Shown here piece after piece: positions 54,560-62,870 of a stretch of DNA of 64,000 nucleotides. Every line of letters starts with the position of its first letter. The first letter of the stretch is position 1. Location: the NCBI RefSeq assembly GCF_900156045.1, contig NZ_FTMX01000001.1, forward strand, positions 1,116,001-1,180,000, in the 5' to 3' direction. Below the pieces are notes generated by a model that was given only the letters and a program-made list of their open reading frames with translations, did not search any database and was not told where the DNA came from. This stretch comes from Peribacillus simplex (GTDB lineage: Bacteria; Bacillota; Bacilli; Bacillales; DSM-1321). Made by a program: the position numbers and the translations under genes.

Positions 54560-55624
54560 TTGAATATTAAAAAGAAAGTCCTATCAGTTTCATTATCTAG
54601 TTTAATGGCGTTAAGCGCAGTAACAGCTGTTGCGATGCCAGTCGGAGCGGTTGGAAATGGTCCCAGTGCTGGAAATGGTCAAGTGACAACTTCAAATCTT
54701 CATACATATGAAAGCCTGGTAAGCTATCTTAAAACGCAGGATGCTAAACAAGGAAGCCTGGCACTGGAAGTAATCGGCGAAACGGTAAAAGGGAGGGATA
54801 TTTATCTAGCGAAATACATTTCAAATCCTAAGAATCCTACTATACTATTTTTAACTCAACAGCACGGAAATGAACAACTGACTACTGAAGGTGCACTTGA
54901 ATTCATTAAACATCTAGGCACGAATAAGACGAAAGGTTTATTGGAAAATGTTAATATACTGATCATTCCCATGTTAAATGCAGATGGGGCAATGGGAGAT
55001 GTTAATTTCCCTCTTGATGACTATTTAGCTAAAGGTGATCGACATCTAACACGGGCAAATGCAAATGGGGTCGACTTAAACCGTGAGCATGATAAAAAAA
55101 CTGATTCCATGCAAGTGGAGGTAAAGGCTTTACACGAAAATGTATTCGCGAAATACGATATAGATTACATGATAGATTTACATCATCAAGGGACGCTAAG
55201 CGAAACAGATGGTGAACTTGTTTCAGGTTCAATTCTTTATCCTACAAACGCTAACGTAAAGCCTGAAGTATTAGAAGCGTCAAAAAAACTTGGTGCCGTT
55301 GTATATAACTCCATTGAACCAACTGGTTGGGGGCATATTGGTAAGTATGATGGCGGTTCTGGAGAAAATATAGGCCGTAATGGTGCAGCCGTTCGTTATG
55401 ATATTGCCACATTGCTCTTTGAGATGCGAGGTATGTCGGACCACAATATCGAGTCAGTGGCGCTTGGGCAAAAAAGCAATGGCTATCTAATAAAGCAAAC
55501 AGTAACCACTTTGGATGCAGCTGTCAGAGCTATTGCCGATGATTCAATTGGAACTGTTGATGCTAGCTTTTGGAACACCTTGCCAACACAATACAATCGT
55601 CCTGGGGCAGAATCAGACGAATAA
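54560..55624 (+). CDS. Secreted M14 zinc carboxypeptidase, copy 2
   Basis: A 354-residue paralogue of the preceding peptidase. The signal peptide is MNIKKKVLSVSLSSLMALSA, with cleavage near residue 30. Zinc ligands lie in TQQHGNEQLT (HxxE) and MIDLHHQGTLSE; the catalytic Glu lies in LLFEMRGMSD. The start is TTG 54560 behind AAGGAGGG. The two copies differ considerably in the middle region, so they probably have different peptide preferences. It has its own terminator. Confidence 0.88.
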   Translation: MNIKKKVLSVSLSSLMALSAVTAVAMPVGAVGNGPSAGNGQVTTSNLHTYESLVSYLKTQDAKQGSLALEVIGETVKGRDIYLAKYISNPKNPTILFLTQQHGNEQLTTEGALEFIKHLGTNKTKGLLENVNILIIPMLNADGAMGDVNFPLDDYLAKGDRHLTRANANGVDLNREHDKKTDSMQVEVKALHENVFAKYDIDYMIDLHHQGTLSETDGELVSGSILYPTNANVKPEVLEASKKLGAVVYNSIEPTGWGHIGKYDGGSGENIGRNGAAVRYDIATLLFEMRGMSDHNIESVALGQKSNGYLIKQTVTTLDAAVRAIADDSIGTVDASFWNTLPTQYNRPGAESDE

Positions 55625-55628
55625 AATG

Positions 55629-55666
55629 AAACACATCCCATTCTTTCAGATGGGATGTGTTTTTTA
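55629..55666 (+). terminator. Terminator of the second M14 peptidase gene
   Basis: AACACATCCCAT pairs with ATGGGATGTGTT around a short loop, followed by six T residues. Confidence 0.92.
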
Positions 55667-55739
55667 TAGCTCGAACTTTTTCATCGGTTATTTGAAATAC
55701 TTATAGAGGAAATGCGGGACAAGAATAAACATGATATAG

Positions 55740-55778
55740 AAAAAAGGCATCTGCTTTCATTAAAAGCAGATGCCTTTT
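55740..55778 (-). terminator. Terminator of the ureohydrolase gene
   Basis: AAAAGGCATCTGCTTT pairs with AAAGCAGATGCCTTTT. On the minus strand it ends in a T-run, 55 bases beyond the stop of the ureohydrolase gene. Confidence 0.8.
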
Positions 55779-55831
55779 GAACGATAACGTATCGATCTGT
55801 AATATCCTTCTTTAATAATTACCGCTTGCTT

Positions 55832-56800
55832 CTATAAACTTTTTTCGGCTGAATTCTCCTTTTTTTGTTCTTCTTTTAGCTGTAAGGCTACTAAACTGGC
55901 AAAGTCATGAATGATGGTGGCCGCCAATAGTGATGTAATTTGTGTTGGATCATACGGCGGGAGGACTTCCACCAGGTCAAACCCAATAAAGTTGAATCCT
56001 TTGAGAGAGCGTATCATCTCTAGGGTTTCAAAGCTATTTAGACCGCCGACCTCCAAGGTGCCAGTTCCAGGAGCACATGATGGATCTACAAAATCAATAT
56101 CAAAGGTCAAGAAACATGGTGTATCCCCAATGGTTTTCTTGACTTCCTTCACGACATCTTCGATTCCTCTTTTCTTCAGCTCAGGCGTAGTTATCACATT
56201 GTATCCTAGCTCTGTACTTGAATCTATATCTCCTGGATGATTGAGCGTACCTCTGATGCCAATCTGGAAAACTTTATCCGTTTGGAGCAAACCTTCCTCA
56301 TATGCACGGATAAACGGAGAACCATGCCAGTATTTTTCATCATAATAAGTATCCCAGGTATCTGTATGTGAATCAAAATGAAGAAGTGCAACAGGACCGT
56401 GTATTTTTGCGGCAGCTCTTAGATTAGCCAATGTTACTGAATGATCTCCTCCGATGCCTATTGGAATGATACCGTTTTTCATCAAGTCTGCCATAGCCTT
56501 TTCAATTAACTCATAGCTTCGATGTATATTATGGGGAATCACCGAAACGTCCCCAATATCAATTGCATTACATTCGTCAAACGGAAATACCTTGTGAATG
56601 GGATGGTAAGGAAACAACGTCATGGATGCTTGGCGGACAGCCTGTGGAGCAAACCGGGCTCCTACCCTGAATGAAGCGGCTGTATCAAAAGGCATACCTA
56701 CCACTGCCAATTTGGCATTTTCCCTTGAAGAAGGTAAGCGCATAAATGATCCGGTGGTACAAAACTCTGGTTTAACATCAGGGGATAAAGGATATTTCAT
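55832..56800 (-). CDS. Ureohydrolase (agmatinase/guanidino-acid hydrolase family)
   Basis: A 322-residue manganese-dependent hydrolase that would split a guanidino compound into urea and an amine. All metal motifs are present: GIGGDHSVT, LHFDSHTDTWD and FDIDFVDPS. The sequence is of the agmatinase type rather than a classic arginase, so agmatine or a guanidino acid is the likely substrate. The frame opens at 56848; GGAGGAATAG places the start at ATG 56800. A minus-strand sigma-54 promoter lies 78 bases upstream. It is divergent from an APC transporter with its own sigma-54 promoter. Confidence 0.88.
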   Translation of the reverse strand: MKYPLSPDVKPEFCTTGSFMRLPSSRENAKLAVVGMPFDTAASFRVGARFAPQAVRQASMTLFPYHPIHKVFPFDECNAIDIGDVSVIPHNIHRSYELIEKAMADLMKNGIIPIGIGGDHSVTLANLRAAAKIHGPVALLHFDSHTDTWDTYYDEKYWHGSPFIRAYEEGLLQTDKVFQIGIRGTLNHPGDIDSSTELGYNVITTPELKKRGIEDVVKEVKKTIGDTPCFLTFDIDFVDPSCAPGTGTLEVGGLNSFETLEMIRSLKGFNFIGFDLVEVLPPYDPTQITSLLAATIIHDFASLVALQLKEEQKKENSAEKSL

Positions 56801-56877
56801 TTTTCTATTCCTCCATTTTCTTATAACGATAATATTTTTGAAACTCATATTAATGAATTCCTATGGATGATTAATCA

Positions 56878-56893
56878 TGCAATTATCATGCCA
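56878..56893 (-). promoter_or_regulatory. Sigma-54 promoter of the ureohydrolase gene
   Basis: Read on the minus strand, TGGCAT-GATAA-TTGCA is a good -24/-12 element with correct GG-to-GC spacing. Confidence 0.75.
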
Positions 56894-56933
56894 GGTCACA
56901 GAAGTGATTTAATGAGGGTTTTACCCGATATCA

Positions 56934-56952
56934 TTTGCTTTGGGTATGCAAA
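56934..56952. promoter_or_regulatory. Candidate shared enhancer site
   Basis: TTTGC-N9-GCAAA is an inverted repeat between the two divergent sigma-54 promoters, about 50 bases from one and 150 from the other. Those are usual enhancer distances. The activator protein is not known; RocR is a guess based on arginine context. Confidence 0.45.
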
Positions 56953-57096
56953 GGCGAATAATTTATGGGAAATTGAATCGCCAATGAAAAGATGCTGCAA
57001 GACTTCATTTCTATGAATCAATCATGGGCCGTTAAGAATACAGGAATTAAGTAGCGTTTTTGGCGTTTTCGTTTATCGAAGTAAACCAAAATCATG

Positions 57097-57112
57097 TGGC
57101 ACAGAAATTGCA
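57097..57112 (+). promoter_or_regulatory. Sigma-54 promoter of the APC transporter gene
   Basis: TGGCAC-AGAAA-TTGCA matches the -24/-12 consensus at every position. Confidence 0.88.
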
Positions 57113-57193
57113 ATAAGGTATACAGGTAAAACTATTAAAAAAAAAGAGGGAGGCATGGGGATTTATCTAGATAAGAAAATGAACCCACTGGTT

Positions 57194-57207
57194 TGAAAGC
57201 GGTTTCA
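57194..57207 (+). promoter_or_regulatory. CcpA-binding cre site
   Basis: TGAAAGCGGTTTCA fits the cre consensus TGWNANCGNTNWCA at every position. It lies downstream of the sigma-54 promoter and touches the ribosome site, where CcpA would act as a roadblock under glucose. Confidence 0.8.
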
Positions 57208-57221
57208 AGGAGGAATGATAG

Positions 57222-58568
57222 ATGGAAAATGAGGTTACATTGAAAAGATCACTGAAATTATGGCAAATCGTTATGATGGGGTTAGCATATATGACCCCCA
57301 TGGTCGTATTTGATACATTTGGAATTGTATCTGGAATTACGGGCGGCCATGTGCCGACTGCCTATATCGTTGCATTGGTGGGGATGCTTTTTACAGCTGC
57401 AAGCTATGGAAAACTTGTAAAGGTTTTTCCTGCTGCAGGTTCTGCCTACACTTATACGCAAAAGGCCATAAACCCGCATTTAGGATTCCTGGTGGGATGG
57501 TCTTCGTTGTTAGACTATTTGTTTTTACCTATGGTCAATGCATTGTTGACCAAAATTTATCTCACAGCATTATTTCCAGGGGTTCCTACATGGATTTGGG
57601 TAGTATTGTTCGTAGCAATTGTCACCATTCTCAATCTCCGGAGTGTCAATTTACTTGCAAACTTTAATGCGCTTTTTGTTTTAATTCAGATTGCCATCAT
57701 GGCAGTGTTCATCATTCTTGTCGTCAAAGGTTTAAATGATGGAGAAGGTACAGGAGAAGTGTTTACGATAAAGCCTTTCGTTAATGAAGGAATGGACTTT
57801 TCGGGAATAATAACCGGGGCCACGATCCTTTGTTTTTCCTTTTTGGGATTCGATGCGGTAACGACACTATCTGAGGAAACGCCGGATCCGAAAAAAACGA
57901 TTCCAAAAGCGATATTTTTAACTGCACTTTGGGGTGGAATCATCTTCATTACCGCATCTTTCTTTATTCAGCTCTTTTTCCCGGATATATCCCGTTTTAA
58001 GGAACCGGATGCTGCATTACCGGAAATCGCCCTTTATGTAGGTGGGAAGCTGTTTCAATCCATTTTTCTTTGTACGACTTTCGTCAATACGCTAGCCTCG
58101 GGACTAGCATCGCATGCCAGCGTTTCCCGGCTTCTGTATGTTATGGGACGTGATAAAGTGTTTCCGGAAAAATGGATTGGGTTTATTCACCCTAAGTGGA
58201 AGACACCAGCCATTAATGTACTCATAGTTGGAGTCATTTCATTGTCGGCTTTATTCTTTGATTTAGTGACAGCAACGTCACTGATCAACTTTGGTGCATT
58301 AATGGCATTTACCTTTGTAAATCTGTCAGTGATCAGCCATTTTATCATTCGGGAAAAGAAACACCGAACGATAAAGGGGTGTATTCAATACTTAATAATG
58401 CCTTTAATTGGAGCTATAGCAATTGGCATTCTTTGGATCAACCTTGAGACAAGTTCCCTAATAATGGGAACAAGTTGGTTCATTATTGGTTTTTGTTATC
58501 TATTATATATCACAAAGGCATTCCGGAAAGCTCCGCCCCAATACCAAGTTGAAGAAATTCAGCTATGA
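57222..58568 (+). CDS. APC-family amino acid/polyamine transporter
   Basis: A 448-residue permease with 12 helices. [20 protein letters not shown] and the [20 protein letters not shown] segment resemble putrescine/polyamine importers of the PuuP type. The family fits transport of agmatine, putrescine or an amino acid. It is divergent from the ureohydrolase, and both have sigma-54 promoters, so import and hydrolysis of the same guanidino or amine compound is likely. A perfect cre site suggests carbon catabolite repression. Confidence 0.85.
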   Translation: MENEVTLKRSLKLWQIVMMGLAYMTPMVVFDTFGIVSGITGGHVPTAYIVALVGMLFTAASYGKLVKVFPAAGSAYTYTQKAINPHLGFLVGWSSLLDYLFLPMVNALLTKIYLTALFPGVPTWIWVVLFVAIVTILNLRSVNLLANFNALFVLIQIAIMAVFIILVVKGLNDGEGTGEVFTIKPFVNEGMDFSGIITGATILCFSFLGFDAVTTLSEETPDPKKTIPKAIFLTALWGGIIFITASFFIQLFFPDISRFKEPDAALPEIALYVGGKLFQSIFLCTTFVNTLASGLASHASVSRLLYVMGRDKVFPEKWIGFIHPKWKTPAINVLIVGVISLSALFFDLVTATSLINFGALMAFTFVNLSVISHFIIREKKHRTIKGCIQYLIMPLIGAIAIGILWINLETSSLIMGTSWFIIGFCYLLYITKAFRKAPPQYQVEEIQL

Positions 58569-58615
58569 GACTTTGAAAGTGAAAACTGATCCGAAAAGGA
58601 TGAGTCAGTTTGTAG

Positions 58616-58665
58616 CCAAAAAGGTTTTGGAATGGTTTCATTCCAAAACCTTTTTGGTTTTTTAT
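58616..58665 (+). terminator. Terminator of the APC transporter gene
   Basis: A perfect 19-base stem (CCAAAAAGGTTTTGGAATG with its complement) and a four-base loop, followed by six T residues. Confidence 0.95.
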
Positions 58666-58817
58666 TTGAATGAAGCATGTATAGAGAATAGTTGACCACG
58701 GCCCCCTTGCCAAGTCCAGTTGGCCTTCTTCTTTACATTCATCGCAGCAATTTACAATAAGTCCCCTCGCTATCTAGTGTGTAAACAAAAGGAGTTCTAT
58801 CTAAATTTTAAAGCAAA

Positions 58818-58874
58818 GTTGATCGGAGCGAGTGTACGAGACTCCTGCATAGAAAAGCGCGTGCCTGGAAATCG
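58818..58874. repeat. Shortened palindromic intergenic repeat
   Basis: GTTGATCGGAGCGAGTG, CGAGACTCCTGC, AAAAGCGCGTGCCTGGAAATC keeps the ends of the 41954-type repeat but has lost about 70 internal bases. Confidence 0.6.
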
Positions 58875-58917
58875 TTCAAATTGTACACAGCCCCTTAAAA
58901 CGACTGTAGACAACTGA

Positions 58918-58944
58918 CACATCCTTATAAGGATGTGTTTTTTT
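58918..58944 (+). terminator. Hairpin terminator upstream of the rocG promoter
   Basis: CACATCC/GGATGTG hairpin followed by seven T residues; it insulates the downstream sigma-54 promoter. Confidence 0.8.
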
Positions 58945-59080
58945 ATTTATTGTATTCTCATTGTTTACATATGCAAACCTGAATTGCTTATGAATTAATA
59001 CATATGTCCTGATGATGGTATATGTGATAGTGATGATTACAAATGGCGGTATATGGCTATCAACACGATATCTTCAAATC

Positions 59081-59096
59081 TGGCATGAAAGTTGCT
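59081..59096 (+). promoter_or_regulatory. Sigma-54 promoter of the glutamate dehydrogenase gene
   Basis: TGGCAT-GAAAG-TTGCT fits the -24/-12 consensus. An inverted GCAA-N7-TTGC lies about 100 bases upstream (58973-58987) and may be an activator site. B. subtilis rocG is also sigma-54 dependent. Confidence 0.8.
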
Positions 59097-59131
59097 TAAG
59101 TAAGTTATAAGAATAAAAGTGAGGTGCTCAA

Positions 59132-60409
59132 ATGACAGGGGAAATTAAAGTAATTGAAAAACGTCAGTTGGATAATCCACTGCAAGAATTCCAGGATATC
59201 TTAAAAGAAGCGATTGATGTTTTGGGCTATCCAGATCAGGTTTTTGATTTTTTGAAAGCGCCCATGCGTTTTCTGGAAGTCAGTATTCCTATTCAAATGG
59301 ATAATGGGGAGACAAGGATGTTTCAAGGGTATCGGGCTCAACATAATGATGCAGCCGGTCCAACGAAAGGAGGGATTCGGTTTCACCCGGATGTCACTCC
59401 TGAAGAAGTTAAGGCATTGGCCGGATGGATGAGCTTAAAATGCGGAATAACCGATCTTCCATATGGAGGGGCAAAAGGTGGCATTGTGTGTGATCCCAGA
59501 CAGATGAGTTCATCTGAGCTAGAACGATTAAGCAGAGGGTATGTCAGGGCAGTAAGTCAAATAGTGGGCCCTACAAAAGATATTCCGGCACCTGATATGT
59601 ATACGAATTCACAAATCATGGCCTGGATGCTGGATGAATACGATCACATCAGGGAATTCGATTCACCCGGATTCATTACAGGAAAACCTTTGAGATTAGG
59701 AGGATCGAAGGGCAGGGAAAAGGCCACTTCCAAGGGAGTATTATATACACTTCAAATGATATGTGATTTAAAGGGGATTCCTATTGAAGGCATGCGGGTA
59801 ATCATTCAGGGATTCGGGAATGTTGGCAGTCATTTAGCGTTGTATTTACATGAAATGGGGGCTAAGGTTGTCGGAATTGCGGATGAGCTTGGAGGCTTAT
59901 ATGATCCGGATGGCTTGGATATTCCTTACCTTTTGGAGAACAGGGACTCTTTTGGGGTCGTTTCGAACTTATACAAAGATTCATTATCCAATCAAGAATT
60001 GTTGGAAAAAGAGTGTGATGTGCTGATTCCCGCAGCTATTAGCGGAGTGGTGAATAAAGATAATGCAAAACGATTAAAATGTGAAATCCTGATCGAAGCA
60101 GCAAATGGGCCGACAACAAAGGAAGCGATCAAGATTCTCGATGATAAAGGTATAGTGCTGGTCCCGGATATTTTGGCGAATTCAGGAGGGGTGATAGTTT
60201 CGTATTTTGAATGGTGTCAGAACAACCAAGGTTATTACTGGACGGAAGAGCTTGTGGATGAACGATTGAAGGAAAAGATAACGGCCAGTTTTTTGAATGT
60301 CTACCATACTTCACAAAAATATTCCGTGAACATGAAAGTGGCGGCTTATATTGAAGGGATTCGCAAAATAGCAGAAGCATCCCAGCTTCGAGGTTGGGTC
60401 AGGTTCTGA
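59132..60409 (+). CDS. rocG: NAD-dependent glutamate dehydrogenase (RocG/GudB type)
   Basis: A 425-residue catabolic enzyme converting glutamate to 2-oxoglutarate and ammonia. Signatures are GPTKGGIRFHPDVTPEEV, the catalytic lysine in LPYGGAKGGI, KDIPAPDMYTN and the Rossmann motif IIQGFGNVGSHLA. The length equals that of RocG and GudB. A sigma-54 promoter 36 bases upstream of the start supports a RocG-like, arginine/ornithine-inducible role rather than constitutive GudB. The start is ATG 59132 behind GAGGTG. It is probably cotranscribed with two small genes. Confidence 0.93.
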   Translation: MTGEIKVIEKRQLDNPLQEFQDILKEAIDVLGYPDQVFDFLKAPMRFLEVSIPIQMDNGETRMFQGYRAQHNDAAGPTKGGIRFHPDVTPEEVKALAGWMSLKCGITDLPYGGAKGGIVCDPRQMSSSELERLSRGYVRAVSQIVGPTKDIPAPDMYTNSQIMAWMLDEYDHIREFDSPGFITGKPLRLGGSKGREKATSKGVLYTLQMICDLKGIPIEGMRVIIQGFGNVGSHLALYLHEMGAKVVGIADELGGLYDPDGLDIPYLLENRDSFGVVSNLYKDSLSNQELLEKECDVLIPAAISGVVNKDNAKRLKCEILIEAANGPTTKEAIKILDDKGIVLVPDILANSGGVIVSYFEWCQNNQGYYWTEELVDERLKEKITASFLNVYHTSQKYSVNMKVAAYIEGIRKIAEASQLRGWVRF

Positions 60410-60443
60410 GCGAATTAGGGCTTACAAGAAAGGAGGCAATCCA

Positions 60444-60734
60444 TTGAATTTTGATATTCTTTCCGAAAATAAAGAAAACCAGGCTATTCATCATTATTGC
60501 TTATTGTCCCAAGATTATAGATATGATGTGACCATTGTATATTCGGCCCAGTTTTTCGGTAAAGCAATGGTGACTTCCATGCAAAGTGGAAGAATGATCC
60601 TGCTTTGTGCAAATGATATTAATTTAGATCAGTACTGGGCTCCGACACTTGGGATTGAACAAGAAGATATACATGAGTTTCAAAACTTTCTCAAGTTGGT
60701 CTTACAAACCCCATTTCATTTAGAAGAATACTGA
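60444..60734 (+). CDS. DUF3055-like small protein
   Basis: A 96-residue soluble protein. The central YRYDVTIVYSAQFFGKAMVT and SGRMILLCANDI resemble the DUF3055/SAV0927 family of Firmicutes, whose role is unknown to me. The start is TTG 60444 behind an ideal AAGGAGG. It follows rocG by 34 bases and precedes the lipoyl-like gene by 17, so all three are likely one transcript. A regulatory role on glutamate dehydrogenase is conceivable but unsupported. Confidence 0.62.
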   Translation: MNFDILSENKENQAIHHYCLLSQDYRYDVTIVYSAQFFGKAMVTSMQSGRMILLCANDINLDQYWAPTLGIEQEDIHEFQNFLKLVLQTPFHLEEY

Positions 60735-60751
60735 AGGAAGGAATGATGTAA

Positions 60752-61000
60752 ATGTACGTTGATGTGATTCTTAGCCCATGTGAAGGCAGGATTGAAAAAA
60801 TTACAATAACCAAAAATTCGCGATTTTACGAATGGGAACAATTATTTCAGATTAGGAAGGCAGATGGACGTGTGGAAATCATTGATATTGGTGTCAGCGG
60901 GAAAATAGAATCATTGGAGGTATTGGAGGGTGAACCAGTGGTGGCCGGCGAGGTACTCGCCTATTTTAAAGAAGATTTATTTGTGACCGGCAGCGATTAA
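60752..61000 (+). CDS. Biotinyl/lipoyl-like domain protein without the modified lysine
   Basis: An 82-residue single hammerhead-fold domain. SPCEGRIEKITITKNSRFYEWEQL and SGKIESLEVLEGEPVVAGEVLAYF are the two half-repeats of a lipoyl/biotinyl domain. The hairpin that normally holds the MKM or DKA lysine reads RKADGRVEIIDIG, without a recognisable acceptor. It therefore probably does not carry a cofactor and may act as a binding module. It follows the DUF3055-like gene by 17 bases. Confidence 0.65.
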   Translation: MYVDVILSPCEGRIEKITITKNSRFYEWEQLFQIRKADGRVEIIDIGVSGKIESLEVLEGEPVVAGEVLAYFKEDLFVTGSD

Positions 61001-61007
61001 TATAAAA

Positions 61008-61045
61008 ACGAAAAAGAAGATGAAATGATTCATCTTCTTTTTCGG
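61008..61045. terminator. Terminator between the lipoyl-like and iclR genes
   Basis: CGAAAAAGAAGATGA pairs with TCATCTTCTTTTTCG around a short loop. It can serve both convergent transcripts. Confidence 0.75.
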
Positions 61046-61076
61046 CTTGTCCGATAATCCTCCACTGCTCTCTTAT

Positions 61077-61817
61077 TCATGTTCCCCTATACCCCAATTT
61101 TGCAGAAACCCGATTGCCTGATTCCATAACATTCTTAATGAGGAAATCAAGTCTTTCATCTGTCAGGTTAAAGCTGACAAAACCTATGCTCACCGCACCG
61201 TGAACTTCCCCAAAATGGTTCAGTATCGGTGCGGCAACAGAACATGTTCCCTCTGTTCTTTCACTGTGGCTGATTCCATGTCCCTTCGATTTAGTCTCCT
61301 GCAATATATCCCAAAATGCTGCTCTTTCTTGAATTGGCACAAGAGCATCAACGATTTTTTTCGATTGATTATATGGCATATAGGCGAGCATCGCTTTATT
61401 GGCAGCTCCAATATGCATTGGAACTCGTGAGCCAAGCTGGTCATAAACCCGGATTTGGCTTTTTTCACTGTCGATTCGTTCGATAACGAGTGATTCCATT
61501 CCTATTGGCTGGCTAAGGTATACGCTTTCCTCCACATTGTTCATCAGCCTTTCCAGTTCAGGCCTTATTTGGCTGATGTAATCCATTTTGTCATACATAC
61601 GTAATCCATATTCGAGCCAAATATTCCCCAAACCATATTGTTTGGATTGCCCGTCCTGTTGGATTAGTCCATGCAAGGACATCGCTTTTAACAAACGATG
61701 CATGGAGCTGACAGGAAGATCACATTCTTGGGAAAGTTCCGTAATTGACAGCCAGTTTTCCGATGAATTGGAAACCAGCACCTTTATAACGTTCATGGCA
61801 CGGTCGATCGATTGCAT
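61077..61817 (-). CDS. IclR-family transcriptional regulator
   Basis: A 246-residue regulator: an N-terminal winged helix (SIDRAMNVIKVLVSNSSENW, then ITELSQECDLPVSSMHRLLKAM) and a C-terminal IclR effector domain (about 75-240). The C-terminal core shows AAPILNHFGEVHGAVSIGF. It is divergent from the dimethylargininase-like gene and probably controls it through the repeated half-sites at 61933. The frame opens at TTG 61823, but the AGGTGG site and homologues favour ATG 61817. Confidence 0.88.
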   Translation of the reverse strand: MQSIDRAMNVIKVLVSNSSENWLSITELSQECDLPVSSMHRLLKAMSLHGLIQQDGQSKQYGLGNIWLEYGLRMYDKMDYISQIRPELERLMNNVEESVYLSQPIGMESLVIERIDSEKSQIRVYDQLGSRVPMHIGAANKAMLAYMPYNQSKKIVDALVPIQERAAFWDILQETKSKGHGISHSERTEGTCSVAAPILNHFGEVHGAVSIGFVSFNLTDERLDFLIKNVMESGNRVSAKLGYRGT

Positions 61818-61883
61818 AAACAAACCACCTATCTTTCATTACAAGTTGATTAAACTTCGATTTATTTGAATATTTAAAACATA

Positions 61884-61913
61884 TTGACATTATACCAAAG
61901 TTAATTTTATAAT
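61884..61913 (+). promoter_or_regulatory. Consensus SigA promoter of the dimethylargininase-like operon
   Basis: TTGACA and TATAAT, both perfect, are separated by 18 bases. Such a strong promoter would need repression, and the operator-like sequence lies just downstream. Confidence 0.85.
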
Positions 61914-61932
61914 AAAAGAAAAATTCCTATTA

Positions 61933-61961
61933 GCGGAAACGTTTTCCGTTATGCGGAAAAG
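61933..61961 (+). promoter_or_regulatory. Candidate IclR operator, three half-sites
   Basis: GCGGAAACGTTTTCCG is a palindrome, followed after two bases by a third half-site TGCGGAAAA. It sits about 20 bases after the -10 box, between promoter and start codon, fitting a repressor site for the divergent IclR protein. It resembles a cre site only loosely (three mismatches). Confidence 0.6.
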
Positions 61962-61973
61962 GAGGGGGAGGCA

Positions 61974-62870
61974 GTGACATATTGTTCGTCCATGTACAAA
62001 CCATTGGAACGTGTCATTGTAAAACATCCGAAAGAAGCTTTTATTAGTCAAGAGCATTTAAGTCAAGCATGGCGGAACTTCAACTTTGCGGAAGAGCCTG
62101 ATTTCAATGAAGCACTAAAAGAGTATGGTGACTTTATTTCCATTTTGGAGAAATATGTTCCAAACATCGATTATTTGCCAGCATCTTCGGTAGTCGGCAT
62201 TGACTCCTTATATGCTCATGACCCGGTCAAATTCACTAGCCAAGGAGCCATTATTTTAAAGTCCGGGAAAGAATTGAGACAGCCTGAAGCTAATGTATAC
62301 AAAGAATTTTGTAAGGAAAAGAACATCCCGATTATTGGGTATTTAACGGGTGATGCGGTCGCGGATGGCGGTGATATCGTTTGGCTTGATGATAAGACAC
62401 TGGTTGTCGGACATGGTTATCGTACAAACGCTGAAGCCATTCGGCAATTAAAAGAAATGACCGCTCATCTTGTGGATGAATTCATCGTTGTTCAGCTTCC
62501 GCATGATCAAGGAGAGGGAGAGTGTCTCCATCTTATGTCATTCATCAGCATGGTTGACCGGGATTTAGCAGTTGTTCACTCCCGACTTATGCCTGTCTTT
62601 TTCAGAAAACTGCTGATTGAACGAGGCATACAGCTTATCGAAGTGCCAGTTGATGAGTACTTAACCTTGGGCTGTAATGTTCTTGCCATTGCTCCTCGGG
62701 TTTGCGTGATATCTTCTGGGAACGCTTACACAAGGCAAAAGCTTGTTGATGCGGGAGCAACTGTTTATGAATACAAAGGAACTGAGATCAGTTTCAAAGG
62801 CACTGGCGGTCCAACTTGTTTAACCTGCCCGGTGGTGCGGACTAATATTAATGAAGGGGGATTGGAATGA
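61974..62870 (+). CDS. Dimethylarginine dimethylaminohydrolase/arginine deiminase-like enzyme
   Basis: A 298-residue enzyme of the guanidino-group-modifying superfamily. The active-site Cys is in GGPTCLTCP (Cys282, with Cys285 close by), His in GECLHLMSF (His186), and the acidic motif in ADGGDIVW. DDAH hydrolyses methylated arginines to citrulline and a methylamine; related enzymes act on arginine itself. The length fits DDAH (about 255-300) better than arginine deiminase (about 410). The start is GTG 61974, 8 bases after AAGGAGG. The stop overlaps the rocB start (ATGA), so the two work together. Confidence 0.82.
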   Translation: MTYCSSMYKPLERVIVKHPKEAFISQEHLSQAWRNFNFAEEPDFNEALKEYGDFISILEKYVPNIDYLPASSVVGIDSLYAHDPVKFTSQGAIILKSGKELRQPEANVYKEFCKEKNIPIIGYLTGDAVADGGDIVWLDDKTLVVGHGYRTNAEAIRQLKEMTAHLVDEFIVVQLPHDQGEGECLHLMSFISMVDRDLAVVHSRLMPVFFRKLLIERGIQLIEVPVDEYLTLGCNVLAIAPRVCVISSGNAYTRQKLVDAGATVYEYKGTEISFKGTGGPTCLTCPVVRTNINEGGLE

